From: Desulfovibrio sp. JC010
GTDB lineage: Bacteria > Desulfobacterota > Desulfovibrionia > Desulfovibrionales > Desulfovibrionaceae
DNA length: 64,000 bases
Direction: 5' to 3'
NCBI RefSeq assembly: GCF_010470675.1
Contig: NZ_VOIQ01000005.1
Coordinates: forward strand, 124,001 to 188,000
In this document: piece by piece, positions 34,916 through 43,562 of the stretch
How the letters are laid out: every line of letters begins with the position of its first letter
Numbering within the stretch: position 1 is the stretch's first letter
The notes under the pieces: model-generated
What the model was told of the DNA's origin: nothing
The model's database searches: none
What the model saw: the letters and a program-made list of their open reading frames with translations, nothing else
Made by a program: the position numbers and the translations under genes

Positions 34916-35872
34916 ATGAAGGTATGCATCTGGGGCGCGCGCGGGTCCCTGTCTGCCACATTTAATGCCGAAAGGGCCAGAGCCAAAGTCAAGGCCGCAC
35001 TTGAGATAGCTGTTGAAAAGGGTATCGATTCAACTACTGATCTTGATGCGTTCATAGACAATGAACTTCCTTTTCCTGTTCGCGGTTCCTACGGGACGAA
35101 CACTCCCTGCATTCAGGTGGAAGGGCAGGGCGATGACTACATAATCTGCGATTGCGGGACCGGGTTGCGTGATCTCGGAAACAAAATCATGGCCGATCGG
35201 CACGGTGCTCCGGGGGCCCATTTCCATATCTTCATGTCCCACCTGCACTGGGATCACATTCAGGGTTTTCCGTTTTTTGTTCCGGCTTACATTCCCGGAA
35301 ATAAGATTTCATTTTACGGCGGTCATCCCGGCATAGAAAAAGTTCTGCGTAATCAGCAGAGCGAACCCTGTTTCCCGGTCCATTTTGATAATCTTGGGGC
35401 CGAGTTTGACTTTACCCGCTTGAAAACCGGGCAGAAGCTTGAGGTTGCCGGAGTCAGTGTCGAGGTCAAAGCCCAGTATCATCCGGGCGGTTCATTCGGG
35501 TACCGATTTGAAAAGGATGGTAAATCAGCCGTCTACTCCACTGATTGCGAGCACAAGAGTGCCACAGCCCTTGCAGATAAAGGGTTTGTGGAATTTTTTA
35601 AAGACGCGGACCTTTTGATCATGGATGCCCAGTACTCATTTGCCGAGGCAAATTCCATCAAGGAAGACTGGGGGCATTCCAACAACATCATCGCGGTGGA
35701 GCTTTCCGGTATGGCCGGGGTCAAGACCCTCTGCCTGTTCCATCAGGAACCTGTTCTGGACGATTTTCAGCTTCAGAAATTTCTGGAAGACACCAAGGAA
35801 TTTTCCCAGCTGGCCGAGTTCAGGCCGGGTAATATCATTATGGCTCAAGACGGGCTGTGCATTGATTTATAG
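34916..35872 (+). CDS. Metallo-beta-lactamase-fold hydrolase
   Basis: 318 residues. It opens MKVCIWGARGSLSA and has SYGTNTPCIQV, then the metal-binding motif HLHWDHIQG, further ligands in YSTDCEHKS and a late His in FHQEPVLDD. This resembles the PhnP/RNase Z-like branch of the fold that acts on phosphodiesters or cyclic nucleotides. About 55 residues (20-75) are inserted between the first strand and the GTNT motif. Substrate unknown. It has a promoter region to itself and a terminator after it. Confidence 0.85.
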   Translation: MKVCIWGARGSLSATFNAERARAKVKAALEIAVEKGIDSTTDLDAFIDNELPFPVRGSYGTNTPCIQVEGQGDDYIICDCGTGLRDLGNKIMADRHGAPGAHFHIFMSHLHWDHIQGFPFFVPAYIPGNKISFYGGHPGIEKVLRNQQSEPCFPVHFDNLGAEFDFTRLKTGQKLEVAGVSVEVKAQYHPGGSFGYRFEKDGKSAVYSTDCEHKSATALADKGFVEFFKDADLLIMDAQYSFAEANSIKEDWGHSNNIIAVELSGMAGVKTLCLFHQEPVLDDFQLQKFLEDTKEFSQLAEFRPGNIIMAQDGLCIDL

Positions 35873-35910
35873 TCAGGCCGTCCATAAAGCACCATCTGCG
35901 TCGTCACTGC

Positions 35911-35966
35911 AAAAAAGTTTGAAACTCACGTATGTGCATATACGTGTCGTTCCAGACTTTTTTTTG
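35911..35966 (+). terminator. Intrinsic terminator after the metallo-hydrolase
   Basis: A long imperfect hairpin whose outer arms AAAAAAGT and ACTTTTTT enclose CACGTAT / ATACGTG, ending in a run of eight T. Confidence 0.8.
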
Positions 35967-36115
35967 TTCCTAGCATCTGGCACTTTCTCACCAGCCTGAC
36001 AGTGCTGTTTTTCGGACTTTCCGTTTATGTCCTTTTTTTGACTTTTTCATTTTTTATCCTTTCCTTAAGTAAAAACATTCTTTCTTAGCCCCCGTAATAT
36101 ACATTGTTTCGGCGA

Positions 36116-36132
36116 TTGGCATTACCCTTGCT
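36116..36132 (+). promoter_or_regulatory. Sigma-54 (-24/-12) promoter of the MotB-MotA-like operon
   Basis: TTGGCAT-TACCC-TTGCT fits the TGGCAC-N5-TTGCW consensus at all but one key base. The GG (36118-36119) and GC (36130-36131) dinucleotides are 12 bases apart, as required. Predicted transcription start is near 36143, leaving a leader of about 48 bases before the ATG at 36191. Confidence 0.72.
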
Positions 36133-36190
36133 TTGTAATCAGCAGAGAACCACGGGCTTAACCCGAACTCACCTGACGATGGAGCATGGT

Positions 36191-36913
36191 ATGAAATTCG
36201 ATGATCTGAAATGTGAACTTGACCTGATGGATTTTAAATCAGGAAATACGGATAGTTCCGGCATGAGCGGCTGGGCGGTTCCGTGGTCCGACCTGATGAT
36301 GGTTATGTTCGTCCTTTTTGTGGTGCTGTTTATCTACAGTCAGTCCAAAGAAAATATCAAAGTTATCTTCGAGGGCAATGCCCAGTCGCAGATGGCTGTG
36401 AATCCTGCTGATGAACTTATTGAAATGATTTCGTTTCATCGCGAGGCCATGTCCAGTTCCGCACGGGTGGTCATGACCCCTGAAGACGTGCTTTACCGCA
36501 GCGATGACGGGGCCGTGAGCATGAAAGAGGAAGACGGCGAGTTGAAGATAGTCATGCGTGGGAATGCCTTTTTCGCACCGGGCAAGAGCAGCTTTGAGTC
36601 AAAGACCCGTCAATATCTTGCCGAAGTGGCCGAGGTGCTCAAGACCAGCAATCATGCCATCCACATAATCGGCCATACTGACGGTAGCGATGCTGCCAGA
36701 ACGGGCAAGGATACAGTTTTCGGGCTTTCCGCCAGCCGTGCCGCGCGGGTGGCAGAATATCTGATCAATCAGAAATCAATCGATCCGGTCCGCATAATTG
36801 TCAGCGGACGCGGCGGCGTTGCCCCTGAACTGCCCGGTGAAATGGGCAAGGTGGAAGGCAACAACCGCAGGGTTGAGATTATAGTTATTAATACTGACGT
36901 TAGTGCCCAGTAA
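36191..36913 (+). CDS. MotB-like OmpA-domain stator protein
   Basis: 240 residues. A short cytoplasmic end is followed by one membrane helix containing PWSDLMMVMFVLFVVLF, with Asp34 at the place of the MotB proton-carrying Asp. A periplasmic OmpA/MotB peptidoglycan-binding domain follows (IHIIGHTDGSDAAR, then GLSASRAARVAEYL and NNRRVEII). With the next gene it should form an ion-driven stator that anchors to peptidoglycan. The ATG at 36191 has GGAG six bases upstream. Gene order is B before A, the reverse of classical motAB. Confidence 0.9.
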   Translation: MKFDDLKCELDLMDFKSGNTDSSGMSGWAVPWSDLMMVMFVLFVVLFIYSQSKENIKVIFEGNAQSQMAVNPADELIEMISFHREAMSSSARVVMTPEDVLYRSDDGAVSMKEEDGELKIVMRGNAFFAPGKSSFESKTRQYLAEVAEVLKTSNHAIHIIGHTDGSDAARTGKDTVFGLSASRAARVAEYLINQKSIDPVRIIVSGRGGVAPELPGEMGKVEGNNRRVEIIVINTDVSAQ

Positions 36914-36924
36914 GGAGGTCTGTA

Positions 36925-37794
36925 ATGAATAAGAAGAATTTAATCGGTGTCATCGTTGCTTCCGCAGTCTTTGCAGGCAGCTTCTGGTTCAGCGGGGGGA
37001 TTGCCCTCTACTGGAACGCGGCGGCCCTTGCCATCGTTCTTTCCGGTCTTGCTGTGGCGGTTATGCTCAGCTATCCGGTGGAGCAGCTGCGTGAAGCCTT
37101 CCGGGTGGTGCAGGACAGTTACTCCACCCGTCTGGCAACCCATGAGGAAATCGTGGAAACCCTGCTCGATCTGAGTGTCCGTTCCAAAATGGACGGTATG
37201 CTCTCCCTTGAAAAAGCGGGCGAGAAGACTACCAGTTCTTTCCTGCGTAATGCGCTCATGCTGCTGGTGGATAATTTTGAAGAAGATGAAATCAAGGATT
37301 GCCTGAAAACTGAAATGTCATTTTTCCATATGCGCCGGAGTGAATCCGAGCGGGTATTTCAGTCCATGGCCCGTTTTGCCCCTGCTTTCGGTGTGGCCGG
37401 ATCAGTCATCGGACTGATAGGTCTGCTCATGGGCATCGACAATCCGGCAATGATCCTTAAACATATCCCGGTGGCCTTTATTTCAACCCTCTACGGGGTG
37501 ATCTTCAGCAACATGATCTTCGCGCCCATGGCTGAAACCGTGGGCTGCCGGACCCGTAATGAGCTTATCAACCAGAAGATGATTCTCGACGGCGTAATCG
37601 CCATCAAAAAGGAACAGAATCCTTATAAGCTGGAAAGAAAGCTGGGTGCTTTCCTTGATGCCGATGACCGCGAAGAAAAGGCTGAGGCTCTTAGAAACAT
37701 TACCCGCAAGTATATCAAGATGCGCAGGGATGAGAAGAAATCCAAGGACAAGATTCTGCATGAAGTCCCTTTAGTGAAGGCTAAGGCTTCCTAA
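36925..37794 (+). CDS. MotA/TolQ/ExbB-family proton channel subunit
   Basis: 289 residues. Two N-terminal membrane helices are followed by a large cytoplasmic loop at about 60-150, then two helices with RFAPAFGVAGSVIGLIGLLMG and HIPVAFISTLYGVIFSNMIFAPMAE, which match the MotA proton-path helices including the conserved Pro. The C-terminus is long and Lys/Arg-rich (RNITRKYIKMRRDEKKS). AAGGAGG precedes the ATG. It lies 11 bases after the MotB-like gene. Whether it drives flagella or another envelope machine is open, as no flagellar gene is nearby. Confidence 0.9.
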   Translation: MNKKNLIGVIVASAVFAGSFWFSGGIALYWNAAALAIVLSGLAVAVMLSYPVEQLREAFRVVQDSYSTRLATHEEIVETLLDLSVRSKMDGMLSLEKAGEKTTSSFLRNALMLLVDNFEEDEIKDCLKTEMSFFHMRRSESERVFQSMARFAPAFGVAGSVIGLIGLLMGIDNPAMILKHIPVAFISTLYGVIFSNMIFAPMAETVGCRTRNELINQKMILDGVIAIKKEQNPYKLERKLGAFLDADDREEKAEALRNITRKYIKMRRDEKKSKDKILHEVPLVKAKAS

Positions 37795-37824
37795 GCACGT
37801 AGACAGATCTCCACGGCATAACTG

Positions 37825-37874
37825 AAAACGGCCCGGTGCGGCGTCCCATGCGGGGCAGTCCGTACCGGGTTTTG
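37825..37874 (+). terminator. Terminator after the MotB-MotA-like operon
   Basis: AAAAC then CCCGGTGCGG (37832-37841) pairs with CCGTACCGGG (37860-37869), followed by TTTTG. The 18-base interior can form its own small hairpin. Confidence 0.75.
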
Positions 37875-38024
37875 TTGCGTCCGTATTCTGACGCCCGCTT
37901 GTGCCGTGAAGTTATATTTATGTGAACACGGGTGCTGTGCATTTATTTATTTTGTTTAATGTATTAGAATTCCGGTCAGTTTGTTTGGAAAAGATAATTG
38001 TAAAAAGAGCAGGGGATTGGAGTA

Positions 38025-38981
38025 ATGGGACTTGTTTTAGCAGTTGATATCGGGGGCACAAACAGCAGGTTTGCCGCATTTGAATCCGGTCCGGCCCATA
38101 GTCTGGTCATGAAGGAAACTGTCTGGCTTTCCAGTGTGCAGGCCCGCAGTTTCGACCATCTTATGGAAATGCTTGCCGAGAGCGAATTTCCTTACGCCCC
38201 TTCGGATTTTGATGTGACGGTTATTGCGGTGGCCGGTCCGGTGGTGGGTGGTGTTTACTGCAATGTTACCAATGTGGATTGGGATGTTGATTTCCGGGAC
38301 GGCTACAAAAAATACGGATTCCGCGCTGCCATGCTGATCAATGATTTCGCAGCGCAGGCTTATGCCTGCCGCACTCCGGCGGTGAAGGGCTGCCGGGTTA
38401 TTCATGAGGCTGAGATTTCGCCCATTGGTACAGTGGGGGTTATCGGGGCCGGGACCGGGCTGGGGCATTGCGCGCTGGTTCCCGTGCCGGTTTCGGAGCT
38501 TGGTTATGTGCCTGTTCCTTCCGAAGCCGGACATATCTCATTTCCCTGCCAGACAGCCGATGAACTGGATTTTTGTAAATTCGTCATGGATAAGCGCAAT
38601 ATTTCCTATTGCTGCGGCGATGAAGTGCTCACCGGGCGCGGGCTGAACATGCTCCATCTCTATCTCACCGGGGAGGATCTTGAGCCCAGTAAGGTTGCCG
38701 AGAAAATGAAGCAGGGCGGCCGGACTCTTGAATGGTATTCCCGATTTACCGCCCGTTGCTGCCGCAACTACGCCATCAGCGTTTGCGCTACCGGAGGGTT
38801 GTATATTGCCGGGGGAATCGTAGCCAAGAATCCCTTTGTGGTTGAGCAGGATGTGTTCATGGAAGAATTTCTTGATTCAAGCTCTATGGGGGATTTGCTG
38901 AAGCAGATTCCGGTTTTTTTAAATGACAATCAGGAAAGCGGGCTTTATGGGGCCGCTTTGCGGGGTGTGCTGCATATTTAA
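38025..38981 (+). CDS. glk: Glucokinase
   Basis: A 318-residue kinase that phosphorylates glucose at C6 with ATP. The N-terminal phosphate loop is AVDIGGTNSRFA, the catalytic Asp lies in LINDFAAQAYA, and GVIGAGTGLGHCAL and SEAGHISFP follow the Glk family order. Length matches the family. The flavoprotein gene starts 11 bases later, so they are probably co-transcribed. A bacterial sugar kinase of other specificity cannot be excluded. Confidence 0.88.
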   Translation: MGLVLAVDIGGTNSRFAAFESGPAHSLVMKETVWLSSVQARSFDHLMEMLAESEFPYAPSDFDVTVIAVAGPVVGGVYCNVTNVDWDVDFRDGYKKYGFRAAMLINDFAAQAYACRTPAVKGCRVIHEAEISPIGTVGVIGAGTGLGHCALVPVPVSELGYVPVPSEAGHISFPCQTADELDFCKFVMDKRNISYCCGDEVLTGRGLNMLHLYLTGEDLEPSKVAEKMKQGGRTLEWYSRFTARCCRNYAISVCATGGLYIAGGIVAKNPFVVEQDVFMEEFLDSSSMGDLLKQIPVFLNDNQESGLYGAALRGVLHI

Positions 38982-38991
38982 GGAGGGCCTC

Positions 38992-40425
38992 ATGAGTGTC
39001 TATGACTATGATCTCGGTGTGATCGGCGGAGGTGCCGCAGGGCTGACCGTTGCGGCCGGGGCTGCGCAACTGGGTGTAAAAGTGCTGCTCATCGATAAAG
39101 AGCACAAGCTGGGCGGGGATTGCCTGCATTACGGCTGTGTGCCCAGCAAGACCCTCATCCGCAGCGCACGGGTGCGTCAGCTCATGGGCCGGGCCGGGGA
39201 TTTCGGTCTGCCCGAAGTTGATCTGCCCCCGGTGGATTTCGCGCAGGTTGCGGCGCGTATCAAAGAAGTCATCGATATCATTCGGGTTCACGATTCCGTG
39301 GAGCGGTTTAATTCTCTGGGGGTCGAGGTCCGTTTCGGTGCCCCCCGGTTTAATGATAAACATTCTGTTTCTCTGCACGGGGATAGAATTTCAGCCCGTT
39401 CATGGGTTATCGCCACAGGTTCCTCGCCTTCCGCACCGCCCGTCAAAGGGCTGGATGAAACTCCTTATCTGACCAATGTTGATGTTTTTTCATTGCAGGA
39501 GCTGCCCAAGTCACTGATTGTGCTTGGCGGAGGACCTATTGCCGTGGAGATGGCCCAGTCATTTCAGCGGCTGGGCAGCGAAGTTACGGTCATCCAGCGC
39601 AGCAACCAGATTTTGAGCCGTGAAGACGAGGACATGGCCCGCTACGTCATGGGCGGTATGATCGAGGACGGGGTTCGTTTTATTCTCGGTTCAAGGATTC
39701 ATGAAGTGTACAGATCCGGTGACGGTGTTGCGGTCCGGCTGGAGTCCGGCGTGAAAAGCATGCTGGTCAAAGGATCACAACTGCTGGTCGCCATGGGCCG
39801 TAGTTCCAATATTTCCGGGCTGGGGCTGAAAGATATCAGTGTGAAGCTTGAACGGGGATCTGTCGCGGTGGATGCTCGTATGCGTACATCGGTGCCGAAT
39901 ATTTATGCAGCCGGGGATGTGACCGGAAAGTACCGCTTTACCCATGCCGCAGGATATGAGGGTGGGATTGTGGTTTCCAATGCTGTGTTCCATCTGCCGC
40001 GCAAGGCGGATTACACGTGGCTGCCGTGGTGCACCTACACCGACCCGGAGCTTGCCAGCGTGGGCATGAATGAGAAAGCCGCCCAACAGGCGGGCATTGA
40101 ATACAAGACCGTAATAGAAGAGTTTTCTTCCAGTGACCGCGCTTTGGCCGAAGGTGAAGCACGGGGGCGTATCAAGCTGTTGTTGAACAAAAAGGGCAAG
40201 CCTATCGGTTGTCAGATCGCTGCCGTACATGCCGGGGAACTGCTTTCCGAATGGGTGGCGGCGGTGAACGGTAAAGTCGGTCTCGCAACCCTTGCCGGGG
40301 CCGTTCATCCTTATCCCACTTTGTCTGAGATGAATAAGAAGGTGGCCGGTAAATTGCTTGGAGAGAAATTGTTTTCCGAGCGGGTGCGTAGTCTTTTGAA
40401 GCTGTTGTTTTCGTACCGGGGATAG
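38992..40425 (+). CDS. Dihydrolipoamide dehydrogenase-like pyridine nucleotide-disulfide oxidoreductase
   Basis: 477 residues. The FAD-binding GGGAAGLTVAAGAAQLG is followed by the redox-active pair in GGDCLHYGCVPSKTLIRSA. The NAD(P)-binding motif LGGGPIAVEMAQSFQRLGSEV, the second FAD strand VPNIYAAGDVTGKY and the C-terminal dimer interface with VHPYPTLSEMNK complete the fold. It falls in the lipoamide-dehydrogenase/mercuric-reductase-like group. No 2-oxoacid dehydrogenase E1/E2 genes lie nearby, so its partner is unknown. AGGAGG precedes the ATG at 38992. Confidence 0.9.
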   Translation: MSVYDYDLGVIGGGAAGLTVAAGAAQLGVKVLLIDKEHKLGGDCLHYGCVPSKTLIRSARVRQLMGRAGDFGLPEVDLPPVDFAQVAARIKEVIDIIRVHDSVERFNSLGVEVRFGAPRFNDKHSVSLHGDRISARSWVIATGSSPSAPPVKGLDETPYLTNVDVFSLQELPKSLIVLGGGPIAVEMAQSFQRLGSEVTVIQRSNQILSREDEDMARYVMGGMIEDGVRFILGSRIHEVYRSGDGVAVRLESGVKSMLVKGSQLLVAMGRSSNISGLGLKDISVKLERGSVAVDARMRTSVPNIYAAGDVTGKYRFTHAAGYEGGIVVSNAVFHLPRKADYTWLPWCTYTDPELASVGMNEKAAQQAGIEYKTVIEEFSSSDRALAEGEARGRIKLLLNKKGKPIGCQIAAVHAGELLSEWVAAVNGKVGLATLAGAVHPYPTLSEMNKKVAGKLLGEKLFSERVRSLLKLLFSYRG

Positions 40426-40486
40426 ATGATTATTAAAAAATTATGAAATTGTTGCCGCTGTTGTTTGATTGAGTTATTGTTCCGGT

Positions 40487-41254
40487 ATGTTTGGCAAATT
40501 TATCAGGCGAAGTATAATTATATTGTTATTGTGTTCATCTGTTCTGCTTGTTTCGAGTATAGGGATGGCGAGAGAGTATACTTTTGTTTCTTTGGAGTAT
40601 TTGCCGTATTCGATATATGAGGACGGAGTTCCTACAGGATCTGATATTGAAATTCTGCAGGAATGTTTCCGGCGTATGGATGTTGATGTAAAAATTCTGC
40701 TGGTGCCATGGAAACGGGCTTTGCAGATGGCCATGCTCGGACAGGTTGATGGAATTTTCGGAGCAGTCAAGACTCCTGAACGTCAGGAAAAATTATATTA
40801 CAGTGATCCGGTGCGTGTGGAGCAGATTTCTCTGTTTGTGCGTAATGATTCAAAATTGCAGTTTGATGGAAACCTGGAAAACCTGCAGGGGCATTCTTTT
40901 GGGGTAATTCGTGATTTCAGTTATGGTCCGCGGATTGATGAATTTCTGGCAAAAGCTTCAGAGAGCGGGCGTGTAGAGCGGGTTGTTGATACGGAAATGA
41001 ACCTTGCCAAGCTCATTAAGGGACGTTTCGATCTTTTGGTCGGTGACCATTTTTCAACATTGCATACCGTCAGTAAAGCGGACCTGGCTGGACAGGTCCG
41101 CAGTCTTGAGCCTCCGGTTGCCGAGAATAATATTTATATTACGTTCTCCAAAAAACGTAAGCTTGTTTCTTTTCGTGAGCATTTCAATGCGGCACTCAGG
41201 TCTATCCGCGAGGATGGAACATGGGAGCGGATTATGCAGAAGTATGTGGAGTGA
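40487..41254 (+). CDS. Solute-binding-protein family 3 protein, tandem copy 1
   Basis: A 255-residue secreted protein with a signal peptide (IILLLCSSVLLVSSIGMA) and a periplasmic-binding-protein type II fold: YTFVSLEYLPYSIYEDG, then GSDIEILQECFRRM and VPWKRALQMAMLGQVDGIFGAVKT. It lacks neighbouring ABC permease or ATPase genes, so it may sense rather than transport. I start at ATG 40487. It stops two bases before the start of its paralogue. The ligand may be a polar amino acid. Confidence 0.85.
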   Translation: MFGKFIRRSIIILLLCSSVLLVSSIGMAREYTFVSLEYLPYSIYEDGVPTGSDIEILQECFRRMDVDVKILLVPWKRALQMAMLGQVDGIFGAVKTPERQEKLYYSDPVRVEQISLFVRNDSKLQFDGNLENLQGHSFGVIRDFSYGPRIDEFLAKASESGRVERVVDTEMNLAKLIKGRFDLLVGDHFSTLHTVSKADLAGQVRSLEPPVAENNIYITFSKKRKLVSFREHFNAALRSIREDGTWERIMQKYVE

Positions 41255-41257
41255 TAA

Positions 41258-42091
41258 ATGAGTAAGTCCATTAAAACATTCCTTGTTTTCTGGATTATCT
41301 GTGCCGCATTTTGGTGCTCATCAATTGCCGCGCGGGCAGATGGTTATTCTTTTGTCTCTTTGGAATATGCACCCTATGCATGTTGTCAGAATGGAACACT
41401 TAAGGGGTGGGACATTGATATTATGCAGGAATGTTTTCGTCGCATGAATGAGAAGCTTGATATGACGCTTGTTCCATGGAAACGTGCATTATACATGGGG
41501 ATGAATGGGCATGCCGACGGCCTTATCGGGATATTGAAGGTCCCGGCTAGAGAACAGAAAATGTATTTCAGCACCCCCATACGCGGCGAGACAATTTCAT
41601 TCTTTGTTCGTCAGGATTCGGATATAGTTTTTGATGGCGATCTGTCTAATATGGGTAAATTAAGATTCGGGGTTGTAAGTGATTACAGCTATGGAAAGGA
41701 AGTTGAGAACTTCCTAAAAACCAAAGTTTCTGCAGATCGGGTTGAAAAAGCGGTTTCCCCGGATATGAATGTAGCCAAGCTTTTTAAAGGGCGTTTTGAT
41801 ATTTTGATTGGTGATACTGCTTCGACAATTCATACGATTCGTACTATGGGGCTAACTGGTCAGGTGCGCAGGCTTTATCCTCCTGTGAGTTTTAATAATG
41901 TATATGCTGCTTTCTCCAAAAAGAGGAAGCTGGGTCATTTGCGTGACCGTTTTAATGTCGCACTGGAGTCCATGCGCAAGGATGGGACTCTGCACCATAT
42001 TATGAAGAAATATATGGATTCTCAGGTGATAGAAAAGGAAAATATAATACATGCAGTGGAAAAAATTACTCAGCAAGCAGAGAATAGGTAA
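41258..42091 (+). CDS. Solute-binding-protein family 3 protein, tandem copy 2
   Basis: 277 residues, clearly paralogous to the preceding protein: YSFVSLEYAPYACCQNG, then GWDIDIMQECFRRMN, VPWKRALYMGMNGHADGLIG and FNNVYAAFSKKRKL. The signal peptide ends near SIAARADG. It has about 20 extra C-terminal residues, because its end runs 41 bases into the dGTPase gene in another frame. No ABC partners are present. The pair suggests recent duplication, with the Cys pair ACCQ unique to this copy. Confidence 0.85.
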   Translation: MSKSIKTFLVFWIICAAFWCSSIAARADGYSFVSLEYAPYACCQNGTLKGWDIDIMQECFRRMNEKLDMTLVPWKRALYMGMNGHADGLIGILKVPAREQKMYFSTPIRGETISFFVRQDSDIVFDGDLSNMGKLRFGVVSDYSYGKEVENFLKTKVSADRVEKAVSPDMNVAKLFKGRFDILIGDTASTIHTIRTMGLTGQVRRLYPPVSFNNVYAAFSKKRKLGHLRDRFNVALESMRKDGTLHHIMKKYMDSQVIEKENIIHAVEKITQQAENR

Positions 42092-43394
42092 AGAAAAATC
42101 AGATTATATTGATCATGACCGCAGTGAATTTCAGCGCGATTTTGACCGCATAATTTTCTCTTCAGCTTTCAGGAGATTGCAGGATAAAACGCAGGTCTTT
42201 CCGCTTTCTAAAAGCGATTACGTGCGTACCCGGCTGACCCACAGCCTTGAGACTTCGTCTGTTGGGCGTTCCTTAGGAAATATGGTCGGAAGCAGGCTGG
42301 TCGCCAAGTACGACGATCTTGATATTATTTCTTCGGAACCGGGAACCGTGGTCGCCACGGCCTGTCTGGCCCATGATATCGGTAATCCGCCTTTCGGGCA
42401 TTCCGGGGAGGATGTAATCCGGGATTGGTTCCAGACTTCTGAAATCGGCATGAAGCTCTGTTCCATGGTTGATGAGAGCCGGCGCAACGATTTTATCTGG
42501 TTTGAAGGCAACGCACAGGGCTTGCGAAATATTCTGGCCCTGCAGCGTCCGTACAGCAGGGGCGGGATGCAGCTTACATGTGCGACGCTGGCTGCTTTTA
42601 CCAAGTATCCTTATGTTTCCGGGCATATCAAAAAGAAAAAGAAGTTCGGAATCTTTGACAGCGAAGCTGAAATTTATGCTGAAGTGGCCGGATATCTGGG
42701 GCTGACTCAACTGGAAGATAAAAAGTGGGCCCGTCATCCTTTTGCCTATCTGGTGGAGGCGGCTGATGATATCTGCTACCACGTTATCGATATTGAAGAC
42801 GGTCACCGTCTGAACCTGATCTCTTTTGAAGAGTTGCGCAGTATTTTTCTGGATATTCTGGACAACAAGCAGGATATTATTGCCCGCGTGGATCGTATAC
42901 CGGGAACCAAGGAGCAGGTGGAATACCTGCGCGCCTGTACCATTAACGCGCTGGTAACCAGTTCCTGTGATGTCTTTTTTGACCACGAAGATAAAATCCT
43001 TGACGGAAAATTTAATTCCAGCCTGACCGAGGGTATCGGCAAGGCCCGGGAATTCAGCAGGCTCAAGGAAATTGCTATCGAAAAAGTCTACAATTCTACC
43101 GAAGTCATTGAGACCGAGGCCGCTGCATATGAAGTTCTCTGGAAGATTCTTGATTTTCTGGGAAGCATTGTGGTTGAGCTGCATACCAAGGGTAAGTTGG
43201 GAGCAAAGTGCAAGAAATCCATGAAGTTGTTGCCGGAACTCTACGCCCCTAAAATTGAGGGTGATGACTTCAGGAATCCGCAGGAAGTATATAAAAATAC
43301 CCAGAAGATAGTGGACTATGTTTCGGGTATGACCGACACTTTTGCAGTACGCACTTTTAATAAGATTTCCGGGATTTCGTTGCTCAGGCGTTAA
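42051..43394 (+). CDS. dgt: Deoxyguanosinetriphosphate triphosphohydrolase (HD-domain dNTPase)
   Basis: A 447-residue HD-domain enzyme that cleaves dGTP (or dNTPs) to nucleoside and tripolyphosphate. Signatures are DRDRIIFSSAFRRLQDKTQVF-like text near residue 30, RLTHSLETSSVGRSLGN and the metal-binding LAHDIGNPPFGHSGE, with a later YLVEAADDICYHVIDIEDGHR. The start at 42051 overlaps the binding-protein gene by 41 bases, implying translational coupling; a later start would remove family N-terminal residues. A repeat begins two bases after the stop. Confidence 0.94.
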   Translation: MQWKKLLSKQRIGKEKSDYIDHDRSEFQRDFDRIIFSSAFRRLQDKTQVFPLSKSDYVRTRLTHSLETSSVGRSLGNMVGSRLVAKYDDLDIISSEPGTVVATACLAHDIGNPPFGHSGEDVIRDWFQTSEIGMKLCSMVDESRRNDFIWFEGNAQGLRNILALQRPYSRGGMQLTCATLAAFTKYPYVSGHIKKKKKFGIFDSEAEIYAEVAGYLGLTQLEDKKWARHPFAYLVEAADDICYHVIDIEDGHRLNLISFEELRSIFLDILDNKQDIIARVDRIPGTKEQVEYLRACTINALVTSSCDVFFDHEDKILDGKFNSSLTEGIGKAREFSRLKEIAIEKVYNSTEVIETEAAAYEVLWKILDFLGSIVVELHTKGKLGAKCKKSMKLLPELYAPKIEGDDFRNPQEVYKNTQKIVDYVSGMTDTFAVRTFNKISGISLLRR

Positions 43395-43396
43395 GA

Positions 43397-43536
43397 GATG
43401 CCTCCGGCGGCCCTGCCGGGGGCCTTAAACCCTTTTGCAAAAGGGTTTGTTCCACTGTCGCTATCCCTAAGACTCGCGGAAGCCGCTCACCTAAGGGCTA
43501 GTGCAAGAATCCCAAAACCTTTTATTAAGCTTCGCT
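43397..43536 (+). repeat. Intergenic palindromic repeat, copy 3 (with nested module)
   Basis: GATGCCTCCGGCGGCCCTG, CCGGGGGCC and TTAAACCCTTTTGC / AAAAGGGTTT are followed by a 55-base module (43449-43505), then AAGAATCCCAAAACC, TTTTATTAAGCTTCGC. It begins two bases after the dgt stop codon. The module is related to the one in copy 2 but sits at a different point of the repeat. Confidence 0.88.
43449..43505 (-). repeat. Nested module within repeat copy 3
   Basis: Read on the minus strand, the core is CTTAGGTGAGCGGCTTCC then GCGAGTCTTAGGGATAG. It interrupts copy 3 between the TTAAACCC hairpin and AAGAATCCC, a different point from the insert in copy 2. Confidence 0.7.
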
Positions 43537-43562
43537 GTGTATTTTATAAATGTTTCGGTGTG

